Notes: generated from the letters alone by a model not told the origin. A DNA stretch of 64,000 nucleotides from Ulota crispa (GCA_963920765.1 OY987249.1:5562188-5626187), one strand, 5' to 3'; numbered from the stretch's first letter, positions 48,897 through 61,700 are shown. Made by a program: numbers and translations.

Positions 48897-50691
48897 CTTT
48901 CTTTCTTGTAGCTTGCATGTGACAACTAAACACATGGCCACAATGGAACCATTGAAGAATGCTATAAAGTGAGCAGGGATCTATGAGTCATGAGTAGGTT
49001 TCATTTTCTGGCGATTTGGGGCAAAATAGCACCATTTTTTTTTGACTAGCACTAAGCCTATAGAAAAAAAACACACACAATTACTTGGATGAGATTGCCA
49101 AAAAAGCTTCAAACCTTTAAAAAAACTTGGATGAAATTGCCAAAGTGTGGATGAAAACCAAATTATAGACATGTAATATGTGCTAATGTGATATTCTCTA
49201 TCCAATATGTGGATGAATGTTGAAATACAGAGCACCACTATAACATTTTAAATTGCCACTTTGGCAGTTCTTTAAAATTGAAAAAAAGAAACCGTGAGGA
49301 GGAGTGAGCTTGGATTTCTTGTCAAAATATTAAATTCCACTTATAACAGTGTACATAGGGACCTATAATTATGCATCTTAAACTTCCGTCTTTTGAAAAA
49401 CTTGCTACTTTTTTAGCTTTTTCCATTGATTTTGAGTTGACTATCAATTTTTGCTCATGAAATCTTGGCTCACAGCTTATGGGTCACCATTTTACACTCA
49501 CAAAATAGCATTATCTGGAACCCATTTTTGTATTAGAAATGGCAATCATTGAACAAAGAGAGGCTTGTTAGTTTACAAAATGGGCCATGTTAATTATGTA
49601 GCAAAAAATATGCATATTGTTTTCCAAATAGGCCCCTGGGGAGGGGATTGTGGCCAAAATTTGGTCACCTTGATTTATGAGCTTGGAAATACAGTTCGTT
49701 TCCCCAACATGGCCGACAGGAGGCACCAGACGGCCCTGCTGCATCGTGCCCCTAAAGGGACTGGTATTTCGAGTTCCCAGTTCCCAATAAGCCCCCCACA
49801 ATAATGTCACAAAGTATATCCTTGGGCCACCTTATCCACTGAGCTTCTAGAATGTTCTTCTCTACCTGAAAGGCTGAAACAGCAATTTTCTAGTTTTTTC
49901 TCCAAATTTCCAAAAGTAACTTTCGTTCCTTTTAGTAGGACTACTGTAATGGCCTTGTGCACTTTGCGCTCTTTCACATGCTTTTTTTTCCTCTCTTTTT
50001 GCAACTTTTCACCCTCTCTTACCCTCCCTTTTTCTCTCCCCTCTCTTTTAGATTTCCAATGACAAACAAACACCCAATGCTTTATTGAATAAAATATTCC
50101 AGATTATTTTAGTTATATTTCTGTTACATTTGCTATACTTCAAGCTTATTATTTATCTTTCTTTTGTAGCAAATGGACTAGTTGCTTCTACAACGCACAT
50201 TGATAGCAAGAGCCGTTTGGCTAGAATTCTCGTAGTTTTTCTTACCATGATTTGCAACAGATCATTCTTGTTCTAAAATTTTCCATATACCTGGGTCATT
50301 CTTGTGTCATAACACAAGTAAAAATTTACTTGATTTTTATTCTTGTTATGTAAAAAATTTCACAAAAACTCATTAGCAAAGTTTATTTAGTATCTTTGCG
50401 GTGGCAATAGGTGACTACGAATTGTTGAAATTTTTTGCACAATGCACGTGTGAGGAAAATTTGATTAATTTAGGCGACCAGGTAATTTGGATGAATATAA
50501 GCATTTATACTGTACCTCTTAAAGAGGTATTAATATTAAAAACTTGGAGATATGTTAGAAAGTACAATCCTTCAATATAACCAAGCAATTGCTATTTAAC
50601 AAAATACTTAAGTTAGAACTCATAAATCATTTCCTAACAATTGGATTTATAACTGCACTCTCCTATTAGTATTGAAACAAATAAAGTGAAT

Positions 50692-50922
50692 AACACCATG
50701 ATGTTAGTTAAATTGGAAAAATGATACATTTTGGAACTTCTAAATTTTGTATTTTTGAGAGTTATAGTAAATTTTATGACGATTTTTTCAAGATCTTACG
50801 TCAAAGATGTAGGTTTTGGAATTATCATAAAACTCATTTTGAATTGCCAAAACACTCTCACAAGCGCAAAATTTAGAACTCCTAAAATGTGATCTTTTTC
50901 CCAATTTAACAAAAATGGAGTT
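50692..50922. mobile_element. MITE family M, diverged copy
   Basis: The ends are AACACCATGATGTTAGTTAA and the complement of AACTCCATTTTTGTTAAATT. GAAT and GATA flank it, so the duplication is not intact. Confidence 0.6.
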
Positions 50923-50967
50923 GATATGGTTTCTAAAACCAATTGTGGATTTTTGGAGTATTTAATT

Positions 50968-51790
50968 AGGATAGCTTTATATTACAAGTCTAGGCTGGTT
51001 TTCAACCCTTCGGATACTCCCAACGCTAACATCTCGTTGGTTAATTTTTTAAAAGCTAGCTCAAGGCCTTTACGCTAAGAGTCAAGGGGTCAAATTTTTA
51101 GAGCTTATTTTAGTATTTAAAAAACAAGGTTTAACACGGCCCAAACTCCAAAATTCTTGACCCAATAGTCATAATCAAATTTTATTAAAAGTTCGTTTTT
51201 TGAATATAAAATACTCTTTCGAGATAGTCACCATTGTAGAATGGAACAATGATCTCTCAACAACTTTACTTGATCTTTTTTATTTTATCCCTTTTCTCCT
51301 AAATTTGCAAGGTTTATTCTAGTGACCTCAACTTTTTGGTTTTGAAACCTTTACACATAAGAGATTGAATCCTATTAGGGCTGCTTTACACTACACATTG
51401 AGGCTAGTTTCCAACCTCTGACACGCTCTACTAGAATACCTAGTTGATTCATATTATAAAAACACCCTCAAGGTCATTTACACAAGGAGTCAAGGATAAA
51501 TTTTTAGAACATGTTTTAATATTTACAAAACAAGATTTTACATGGTCCGAACTCTAAAAATTGGGTCTCCTAAAAATGTGAAGTCAATTCTTGGCCCTAG
51601 GGCCATTTTTGGATTTTATTAAAATATGATTTTTCGAATTAAAAACATTGTTTTGAGATACCCAACATTGTAGGATGGAGTAAAAATATCAATGGTTATC
51701 CTTAGTTTCTCTTTTTATCCCTTTTTTCACGAAATTTTCAAAATTTACTCTATTGGCCTCAACTTGTTGGCCTCAAGGCCTTTACAAACA
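50968..51790. repeat. tandem duplication, unit about 407 bp
   Basis: Two diverged direct copies, recognisable by GAGTCAAGG at about 51081 and 51490 and AGGCTGGTTTTCAACC against AGGCTAGTTTCCAACC (50991 and 51399). Shorter related units follow to 52001. Confidence 0.7.
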
Positions 51791-52005
51791 AGTGAGTTAC
51801 CTCCCACTATACTTGTATTATAATGAATACTTGGGGCCGTTCTGGAGGCCATTTGGGCTGAAATTTTGCCTAAAATGACCCCAAGTTTTCATGGCCTTGA
51901 CTCCTAGTGTAAAGCAGCCCATGTACTCATATTATAGTGGGTGCTTGGAACAATTCTTGAAGCCATTTAAGCTGAAATTTTGATCAGAATGGCCCCAAGT
52001 TTTAA

Positions 52006-52870
52006 TCCCTAAAACCCAGAGGGTAAGCGTTGCTAAGAAAAATAAGACCAAAACTGCCATTTTTGATGATTTATTTGGAATGCAAAATAAAAACTTCTTT
52101 TTTGAGTTTCAACCTGACAAAAGTGTAATAAACAAGTAAGGCAATGTGTGGAAAAAAATTCAGCACATTTGATCGCGTAGATTGTAAGGTTATCATGTTT
52201 GAAGTGAGAAAAACAACTTTTTTTCATTACTGCAAAACAAGGTCAGCAAACTTCAAGCCCTCCTAAAGTAATTTTTGCTATACACAAAAGCAAGAATTTT
52301 GATCATTCACAACTCACAAGTATATGATGTTAGGTTCACTTATGAAAATTTTTAGAAGCAAATATAGAATCTAGCTTAATCTAAATCATCTTGCAATGCA
52401 AGGAGGTTAAGTGAATTGGCAATACACTAGTCATTTTTCCATGGTTTCTAGTACAATGAAGTTTTTTATTTGAAATCCAAATGGTGAAAAGTTAGAGGCA
52501 ACCATTTTGAATGTGTGAAAAAAGTTTCAATAACTTTAAATTTATAGAATGCAAGATAATAGGGCTTGAAGCTTGAATGTTTTTGAAAATTGTATACCAT
52601 ATTTTATTAGTTACATGCATGCCAAGTTTCAAAAGTTGTTGAGAGTTTTAGCATAAGATTCTCCAAAGATGCCCAATTGCCCAAGGTGCCCAAATTTTTT
52701 TGGGCAACATAAATTTTTACTCTAACATCCAATCAAAGTTTTTATTTTTTTCACGCATTCATTGTGTGCACCTTGTTTTCTAATTTCAAAAACATCCACC
52801 AAAATTTGACTTCATAGAAACCTACCCCAACTTTCAACCAACTATTGAACAAACTTTTATGGTTTAGGGG
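52006..52870. mobile_element. TTAA element family U copy 2
   Basis: Flanked by TTAA at 52002-52005 and 52871-52874. Ends TCCCTAAAACCC and GGTTTAGGGG. It interrupts a repeat unit (CCCCAAGTTTT then GACCTTGACTCC) whose uninterrupted form is seen at about 51880-51905. Confidence 0.8.
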
Positions 52871-52919
52871 TTAATGACCTTGACTCCTAATGGAAAGCAA
52901 CCCTAAGTCAAAAGCCTCA

Positions 52920-53473
52920 TAGCATCTCCACCAATGGCTCTAGCTTGCTCAAAGTGGATGAAAAGTAGCCAAGCCCTACTTAGGCCCCTCTCAAACTCTC
53001 TTATTTGGCAAGTCTAGCAAGCCAGTCTCCAAGCCACTATTCACCCTAAGTTTAGTGAGTTTTATTCTCTACAACACCATATTAGTTAAATTGCGAATAA
53101 CAATATATTTTGGGACTTTTGAAGGATTAAGATGATTACCTTAATCCGAGCTCCAACATTTTTTTTGGTACACATGCCCTCACCTGAGAGGAGGAATTTG
53201 GGAGGGAAAAAATCTTAGTGGCTTAGACTGAATCTAATACTTTTGAATCTGGTTTAAGGTAACTTTTTGGGTTTAAGGTGGAGTACAAAATGGGACCCTT
53301 GCTTTCCCCAATTTAACTAATATAGTGTTCTACTTCCCTAAATAAGTGGTCAACTACTTATTTATGGGGTATATTTGAATGTAAGGCCACCTTTTCAAAG
53401 AGCATGGGTGGAGATTGAGAACCTGAAGGCCTCGCCAAATCAGATGGAAAACTTTGGACCGGTGGAGATGCTC
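52920..53473. mobile_element. Harbinger-like MITE family BB copy 1, TSD TCA, with nested M element
   Basis: The ends are TAGCATCTCCACC and GGTGGAGATGCTC. TCA is duplicated at 52917-52919 and 53474-53476. Copy 2, with TTA, lies in the subtilase gene at 60113-60445. GRGCATCTCC ends with a 3-bp duplication fit PIF/Harbinger. Confidence 0.65.
53073..53329. mobile_element. MITE family M copy 5, TSD CTAC
   Basis: The ends are AACACCATATTAGTTAAATT and its near complement. CTAC is duplicated at 53069-53072 and 53330-53333. 257 bp, the interior inverted relative to the copy at 3265. Nested in the Harbinger-like element. Confidence 0.85.
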
Positions 53474-53476
53474 TCA

Positions 53477-54217
53477 AACCCCAGAAGTAAAGCTTGTTCA
53501 TTTCTCTCGATTTGGTCGAAGTTTGCGGAGAGGATATTAAAAATAGAAACCAAAGAAACCCCACCACAAGAGGAACTTTCATGAGAAGGGAATATAATAA
53601 TGCACCTATCCAGTAGAATGATACTCCTCATTCCTCATGACAGTTTGCCAGTAAAGTTGTCACGACCCTGTCGACGACCAGAGATTTCCTTAGGAGATTC
53701 TTCACAAAATTTGCCTCGGTTGTTTTTGGAAAATACCGTACCGCGACAAGGCCCGCCGAACCATCGTCTGGAAATACCTTCCCCTTTCATAGTTCCATCT
53801 ACAACAGATTTAAAGCACCACAAATTCATGCAAGTTTATTATTTATTACTATCATATTTAGTTTTACAGTATTGTTGCTTTCTGTTAGCATGAAACTATC
53901 CATCCACCAAGGCCAGAGAATATTCCCATTGTTTCGGTGAGATTTTGCAATGGACAACATCTGTGATCGACGACTTGCAGAGAAATGAGAGAACATAAAT
54001 TAATCTGAGAACGGAATTGACTACAGAACTAAGAACTCAGTCGTGGCTGCACTTTGAGTTGACATGGCACTACGACGACCAGGCATCTCGATTATTACGC
54101 TTCGTCCAAAGTCCAGATTCCAGACTCCAGACTCCAGATCCAGAGGGAGGTTTTTCATTCTCCATTATGTCTAGATACTCGATATAACATTGTGATTAGA
54201 CATATAAAAAACCAAAA
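53477..54217. other. less AT-rich stretch, no gene assigned
   Basis: Overlapping frames of 60-97 codons on both strands (53600-53893 and 53640-53829) but no splice-compatible gene or known motif. A short tandem CCAGACT repeat is at 54111-54145. Confidence 0.3.
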
Positions 54218-54576
54218 GGGAAAATTTCATGGATACCCCTGAAGTTTGCCATATTTCCATATTAGATACCCCTGGTTTTTCAGAAATTACACAAATATTA
54301 TTGGTCCACAAATTTGAGGCGTCTGTTTTGTTATGCAAGCTATTTTTTTCATGATCAATGTTAAAATAAGGAGTGCAATAGAACGGAGAAGAAGCAACGT
54401 GCACACAGGGGAGAAAGAAATGATATGCACATTTGTAAATTATGGTCCAAGGATATTTGTGTAATTTCTGAAAAAGCAGGGGTATCTTAGTATCTATGTA
54501 AATAGGGCAAACTTCAGGAGTTCAGGCGTACCTATGTAATTATGGCAAACTTCAGAGGTATCCATGAAATTTTCCC
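54218..54576. mobile_element. Mutator-like MITE family S copy 4
   Basis: The ends are GGGAAAATTTCATGGATACC and its complement, with near-palindromic subterminal blocks. No target duplication is recognisable. Confidence 0.75.
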
Positions 54577-54577
54577 T

Positions 54578-55701
54578 AGAAAAATTTATATGGCCGGTTT
54601 TTAATCTGTAGTTGTTTCAATGGTTAACCGGTGTTTTTTGGCATTTGCACCGGCTAACTGCCGGTGCTTCTCGAACATTGCTGAGAAGGATCATCAAGAG
54701 AGACAAGATTTTTCGTGGATGACTACTAAAATACATCGATCAGTGCTGTGGGAATCTCATTCGTTTGTGTAGTCATCTTGCGAGAAATAGAAGGTTTACT
54801 GTTTCCACCCAATTTTTTTGTTTAGCGAAAATAGACTTTACTAATCTACTGTAGTTAGAGGTGATCGAATTTACAGGTCGAGGCTAGTATACTCCGGTAG
54901 ATCGCTTTTGGGTGTCGGAGGAACAGCCGATCAAAGCCACTGACAGCGTTCGTGTCAACTTTGCTTCGAGATGATTAAACCACTTTCCGTAAGTGTTGTT
55001 GTCGTGGTGGCTGTGGACCAGAGATTGAACAGGTGAACCGAAGACGAGGGCTTAGTCGAGTGATGAGTGGGGCCAGAACGAAGCTCTAGGGGGATGCTTT
55101 ACTTTGTGTAGTGCACAGTACAATGATTTGCAGGACGTTCGTGGGACCACGTAACGCTGCGACGTCATTTCAACTCTTCAACCACACTTGATGGTCGCCG
55201 TGATAGTTGAAATGGTGGTAGAATTGAGCTTGCTTGTCATAATCGTTCAGTCAGAAGCAGCAATCTGTGTCAAATCAGGAGTTGAATTAGCTAGATTCAG
55301 TCGCTGGTTGAAATTAGTACAACTGTAGATGTTAGACACGAGAACTCGGGTAACGTTGCAGGTTTTCGATCAAACGCTGGAGCTAGCTAGCTAGCCAGTT
55401 GCCCAGTTGTGCAAGCAAGGTGCTGGAATGTCGGTATACATTTGTAAAAGACTCGAAGAGTTTTGCTTGAGATGCCGCCGCTGTGGTTTTTGAAGTTGTG
55501 GTTGAAGACTTGCTTGAATTTGTGGAGATTCATGTCAAAGTTACAATTCTGGCAAGTTGAGGTTTGCTCCTAAGTGGAGGTGGTGTATGAATTTAAAAAT
55601 TTTAGCAGCACAAGAGCTTGAATTTGTGGCAGTCAATAAGGAGTCTGGCTGGCTAAGTGGCAGGAGCAAATTTAGGTTGAATTCTCAGTGATAGTGTTAA
55701 A
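54578..55701 (+). promoter_or_regulatory. 5' flank of the subtilase gene
   Basis: Single-copy, not transposon-like, with CCGGT inverted motifs at 54593-54666. It should hold the promoter and 5' untranslated region. I could not fix a TATA box or transcription start. Confidence 0.4.
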
Positions 55702-58700
55702 ATGGCGAGGAAGAAGTTGGAAGGCGAATACGGATATCAATCAATGCGTCTGCTGTATTGTGTTCTAGCAACGTGGTGTTTGAGTGTTACGAATGCCGAT
55801 GTGTACATGGTCACGTTCAACGAGTAAGTCGATCTCTCTTCGCTCATCCAGTTTTTCTGACTGAAACTCTAAGCTAGTGGAGACGGCAACTACTGAGGTG
55901 GAATCTAGAGTGGCTTGCACATCCAGAGAAAAACAGCTTGATTTAGAGGCGGTGTTCGTTCTCGTCACATGAAAAGAGCTATCTATCTGGAGCAGAATCG
56001 CTTCAAAGTCCGACCTATTTCTGTGACTGATCCACTAGTCCTGATATATCTTGCTGCGCTTCGTATTATAAGATTCTACGGTCCTCTTTACCAGTATCAA
56101 TGCTAGATTCGCCATGAACACTGAGGTTCTTTGTTCTGATACGTGCACCGCAGACAAGGATTCTCGGAGCTGGTCACGGTGATGGGAGTGGACGGAATGG
56201 ACGTGAGTGCGCAGCACGACGTCATGCTAGACTCGTGGCTCGGCGTGGCGAGCACCAACAATTACCACAAGATTCACGACTACAGCCGCGTCTTCAGTGG
56301 CGTAGCGGTCGACTTAACAGAATCTCAGGTACAGTGCCACCGCTCACACTCTCTCGTATACAATCGAATTAATTTTCATAAGGTAGGTAGGAGGATCTGA
56401 AATGGTGCACCTCCTCAAATGTAATCGATTTGTACATGTTGTACAATGTACATGTGAGGAGGTGTACCATTTTAGAGACCTTTCCACTTCAAAATTTCAT
56501 AACTAATTTTACAAAGCTTCAAAAAATATGAAACAACTTGGGTCAGATGCCAATTTCTCTTGTCTTCCAAGAAAAATTTACTGAAAATTATTCCAAGAAG
56601 TTTCATTTTCAGCCCTTAAATTATCCATTATTTAGAACCTCCTACCTTATACAAAGAGTCGCCCGAACAATTAATGAGTACAGTTAAGCTGAGAGGAGAG
56701 GATTGGGAACCCGGGATGATGTGTGAAGGTGGCGATGTTGAGGAGCAACGGCAGGGCGGTGAGGCGAGTGGAGAAGGATGGCAGAATGCGCATGAGCACG
56801 ACCCACTCTCCGGACTACTTGCAGCTGCCGCAAGGGGCGTGGAACACGTCTACAGGCGGAGTGAACCACTCCGGCGAGAACGTGGTGATCGGCATTGTGG
56901 ACTCGGGGATCTACCCCGACCATCCCAGCTTCGCCAATTCCACGGCGAACCCGTACTCTCCGCACCCCACCTTTAGAGCCCCGTGCGACACCGACTCTCG
57001 TGTGCCGAACGGGTTCTGTAACGGGAAGATCGTGGGCGCGCAGCACTTCTTCGCTTCGGCTGTCTTGGCGGGGAGCATATCGCCGCTCGATGCGAGCAGC
57101 CCCTTGGACGGAGCCGGCCATGGCTCGTGAGTATGCCCTCCCTGGCTTTGTCTTCCCCTGGTTTTGTTGTCTTGAAAGCAGCTGCTGCTGTGAGAATGGA
57201 GCAAATCTGCATGAGTTTGTTTAGGGCCGCTTCACACGCTAAAGCAACCTTACCTATACCCGAGCGTTTAAGGGTTTAGGGTACTTCAAGGTCTCCAAAA
57301 AAATTCAGGAATTTTTTTAGTTCAACAAGCTATCATGGCACGTTGTTTTTGTGGAAAAAAGTATTGTAGAATATTTTATATTAAAGGGTAAAGTTGTAGC
57401 TCATAGGGTCCTTAAAAGCAACTCTAAACTAACCTTGGAATTGTTTAACAGTCCCAATTCCAACCCTTCCAAAGCAGCTTAGCAATTGACGTGCTCCACT
57501 TTGGGTTTATTAGTGAACTATGAAACCCTCAAATTTAGGGTGCAAAATTAAGTGCTGCTTGAGATTGGGTGTGTTTACCTTATGGCCAACCAAGTTGAGA
57601 GGCCATCACATTGAGTGGCCAAACTTTGTTGAGAGGCCAAGAAAATGGGCTAAAAATAGGTAATAAATGCTAAAACTAACAACCTCTCTACCATAGTTTG
57701 GGTCTCCATTTTTGCTTGACCCAAACCTCCCTTTGAGAGGCCGTCTATTTGGATGATAAAGTGCTATAGGCGGTTTGATGGATGACAAATTTTAGACTTT
57801 GGCCTCTAGTTAAGAATGAAGGGTCAAGAGGCCAAACTCTTTATTTCTTGCAATTTGATTGGTGGAAATTAATGACCTCTCAACCTTTGGCCATAGTGTG
57901 AAGTGGCTCTTAAAGGCTCAACTTTTGAACCACTTGGGTAGGGGATGTTTGGATACAATTACATCAAGGAAAAATAACACCTTACCTTTTGGGAGGGGCG
58001 TAATAATCCTACTTGGCTTTCCCTCCAATCTCATCTCAATCCTCCTTCATAATAAGGTAGTCGCTCTAAAACCATCACTTTTTAAGGGCTGTTCTGGATT
58101 TTCATGTGCTTTTCAAGACATGAAGATTTTCTGCCTAATTTTCTTTCAAAGAGAAATGGATGCTAAATGTAACCCAATTTTTTCCATATTTTTTGAAGCA
58201 TTATTGAATTGTTGATGAATTTTCAAAGTTTTTTGTAGTAGGCACCTATCTGTGATCCTAGGTCTCCCATAAAGCGTCCCCTTGCAACTTGGAAAGAGAT
58301 CAAGTGAATAGAGGGGTATGATTGGCTCTTGCCATAAAATACACCGTTTCTTTTAAGGTTAAGAAGGGTCCATTCAAGAACCATCTCATATCCATTCTTG
58401 GACAGGCTATGGATTGCTTTAAATGTGAGGGTCGCAATTAGAGCCGACTACCTTAAGTCAACAATCTTTGTTGATACATTTTCTTACTCACTTTAAACTT
58501 GTTAAAATGGTGCCGTTGAGTCCAAGAATGCTGTAAAGTTATCAAAGTTGAAAATCGCTAATTTTACGAAGAATAGTACATGGTTAATCATGAGTGTAGT
58601 ATGTAAATGGACTTGCTCCAATATAATAATGAGAGATGATATCTAGAATGGCAAAAGAATACAACCTAATCGTAAGGTTTCTTTGACTCATTATTTCTTT

Positions 58701-61700
58701 ATTGATCCTTTCTTATTATACACATCCATGACTTTAGAGTGTTGTGCTTTCCATGTTCACCTATTCCTACGAAGAGGATGTGTCCTTTTGAAAGTTTTTC
58801 TTAGTTAGTGCTTTTGTTGAGATTGGTCAAAACTCCAATTCATCAAACATCTCTATAAAAAAGAATGCCAAAGTTGCACATTCTCCACCAAGTAACAAAA
58901 TGGAAATGTGGCTTCTTTAGAATCCTTTAGCTTTCAATGAACTAGTTGAACCTCAACTCATTGACCATTTGTAGAAAGATACATTCTAATCATGATTTAT
59001 GCTTTGCTCTCTTTCTTCATTGTGGAAATCAAAGATGAGGGTTTCAAGAGTGTATATGCATTCAGGCAATTGACGAAAGCAGTTCCATTGAGTATTGGAC
59101 ACTAAAGAGTGTGCACAGACAATGCACTAGAGCTTGCCATCCAACCTTCTATATCTAAGAATTCTAAGAAGGATAAAATGTAGAACTTGCTATGAATGTC
59201 AACTATTGGATACAAAAGACGGACACAAAAGATGAGAGATTTAGGAGATTTTCATGGAGAAGGCCTTAAAATTTTCTAGCCAAGAAATCAGGAACCAAGT
59301 GCACTGATATCTGTTTGGCTTTCCACTCACCGTTCTTTCTGCCAGGCATTGTGCAGGTACTGCTGCAGGTAACCATGGAGTGCCGGTGATTGTGAACGGC
59401 CAGGACTTCGGCAACGCTAGCGGCATTGCCCCCAGAGCTCGGTGAGAGTCTTCTTCACTGCACACAAGATGTTCATAATGCAAATGAGGCAGAATTCAGT
59501 GCAATTCTAACACTGTAAAAAAAGATTCACATTCTTTTTCTTGATTGCAGTATTTCAGTTTACAAGGGGTTGGATAAGACGGGTAGTGGATACACCTCAG
59601 ACATCATTGCTGCAATTGACAAGGTCCCCATCTCTCTCTCCTCCCCTTAGAACCGAGATAATTTTTAGGGTGTGAGAAGGCTGGACGTTCTGCTTGTGGA
59701 GGTTTATTAAAGTGACGTAAAGACGCAAGGAATCTGAGGTGTTTGTTGCGTTGGGGTTGACCTGTCAGGCTGTTGGTGATGGAGTCGATGTGCTCAGTTT
59801 GTCGCTGGGCCAAGAGGAAGTCGAGGCGGGCGAATCCACCTACTCGCAGAGCTTTATGGATGCTTGTTTGGGAGCTGTCAAAGGCAACGTGTTCGTTGCG
59901 CATGCTGCTGGAAACACCGGGCCGGGAGCGTCCACGGTCACGTCGTGGAGTACGTGGGTGACATCTGTGGGTGCTACCACCACAGATCGCACGTACCCGG
60001 GCTACTTGATCACCGGCGATGGCACCAACTTCACCGGATACGGCCTCTCTCGTAAGAGCTCACATTCCCCCTCTTGAAACCCTAACCCTAACCCTAATTG
60101 CTTGTGTCATTAGGGCTTCTCCAGCCTTGCACTGGCAGGGTCTGCCACACGCCAAGCACGGATGAGAAAAGCTCATGGCCCCTCAAAATTCTCTCATGGC
60201 ACTCCATTCTAGTGAGTCAAAGCAATGACCCTTCAAAACACTATTCATCCTAAGTTTAGTGAGCTTTATCCTATGTTTCCTTTGGTGAATGATCAAATTC
60301 CTATTTATGGGGAACTCTTAAAGTGCAAGGGCCATGTTTGAAGTGCATGACTAGAGACCAAGAATTTTGAGGGCCCTTCAAAAGTAGATGTAGTATTGTA
60401 ATGGTCTTGAAGTGTCAAGTTTGAAGTGTAAGGCTGGAGATGTTCTTAGCCTGCATGAAGAATGGCAATGGCGGACATGGAGTAAGTGCAAGTCCCGTTC
60501 ACCTGATTGTGTGCACTGTGTGTGTCAGCTCCAACACCTGGCGCTACGAGTTACCCTTTGATTAGTGCAAGCGATGTGGTGGCCGCTGGTAACGTTGCGA
60601 ACGCCGACTTCGATTGCGCTGATGTGTCGGTTCTCAACACGGTGCCTCTCAAGGGCAAGATCTTGGTGTGTACGTGGAACGGCTTTAGTTTCACAGGCTC
60701 GACTGTAGCCAACCGGTCTTACACTACGGCAGTGACGTCGGGTGCTGTTGGAGTGGTGCTGTTGCTTAGCGTTGGAATTCTCGACACGCTCAGCCCTTCG
60801 TATTGGAACTTCCAAGATTTTCCAGCTCTTGTCATCACGGGAGCAACACAGTTTCAGGTAACTTGACAAAGCTTTTTGATGGTAAAAAAAGGGGTTGCAT
60901 TCTTGAGTTTCAAACCCCATATTTGAACAATCTGGAGTTGCATGTTATATATGGAGTGTCTCTGGACATCGCATTGGTCCAGATACACTCCATATATAAC
61001 ATGCAACTCCATATTGATCAAATATGGGGTGAATCACCTTCAGTTTTCATCTTCCAACCTTCGTGCTTCTTTAGTGCTAGATCTGACTAAAGACCGAGAT
61101 CTCAAACCATTTGAATTTTCAAGGACACTCATATCTAGAGGTGCAAGTGGCAGTGTGGTAAACCGATTTCCATCTTTTCACTGATGTTGTTCACCTTTGA
61201 TGTTTGATGTGTGATTTGATTGGAAATTTGTTCTAATGTCCTTGACGATTTTCAAAAGAATGTAAAGCCGTTTGAAATAAGGGTAAATTTCATGGATACC
61301 CTGAAGTTTGCAATATTTTCATAGATACCCCTGCTTTTTCAGAAATATCACAAATACCCTTGGACCAAAAAATTTAGGCGTTTGTTTTGTTGTGCATGCC
61401 ACTTCCCTTCTTCCTTTGTGCCAAGCATAACAAGAAAGAAGTAGTGTGCACACAAAGGGAGAAGGAAGTGACATGCACAACAAAACAAATGCCTAATTTT
61501 TTTGGTCCAAGGGTATTTGTGATATTTCTGAAAAAGCAGGGGTATCTATGAAAGTATTGCAAACTTCCTTGAAATAACCAGCGAGTCTGGTTGTGGAGAA
61601 ATTGGTTCTGTAAAGCGTAGCTAACACGATATTTTTGCACTTGACAGTCATTTCAGTCGTTCTACGCAGCTGCGAAGCTAAATGCAGTGGGTCCAACAGG

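Larger units (their letters stand above)
47541..50691. other. mixed AT-rich stretch, no gene
   Basis: Contains the left end of an AA-type element (47601) and a poly-T tract (48867-48896). A GC-rich patch at 49680-49800 gives 80-codon frames on both strands without recognisable similarity. Confidence 0.35.

Noticed and set aside
59100-59160. Copia integrase remnant in subtilase intron 3
   Set aside because: Only a short TDNALE-like match among many stops; too weak to annotate as an element.
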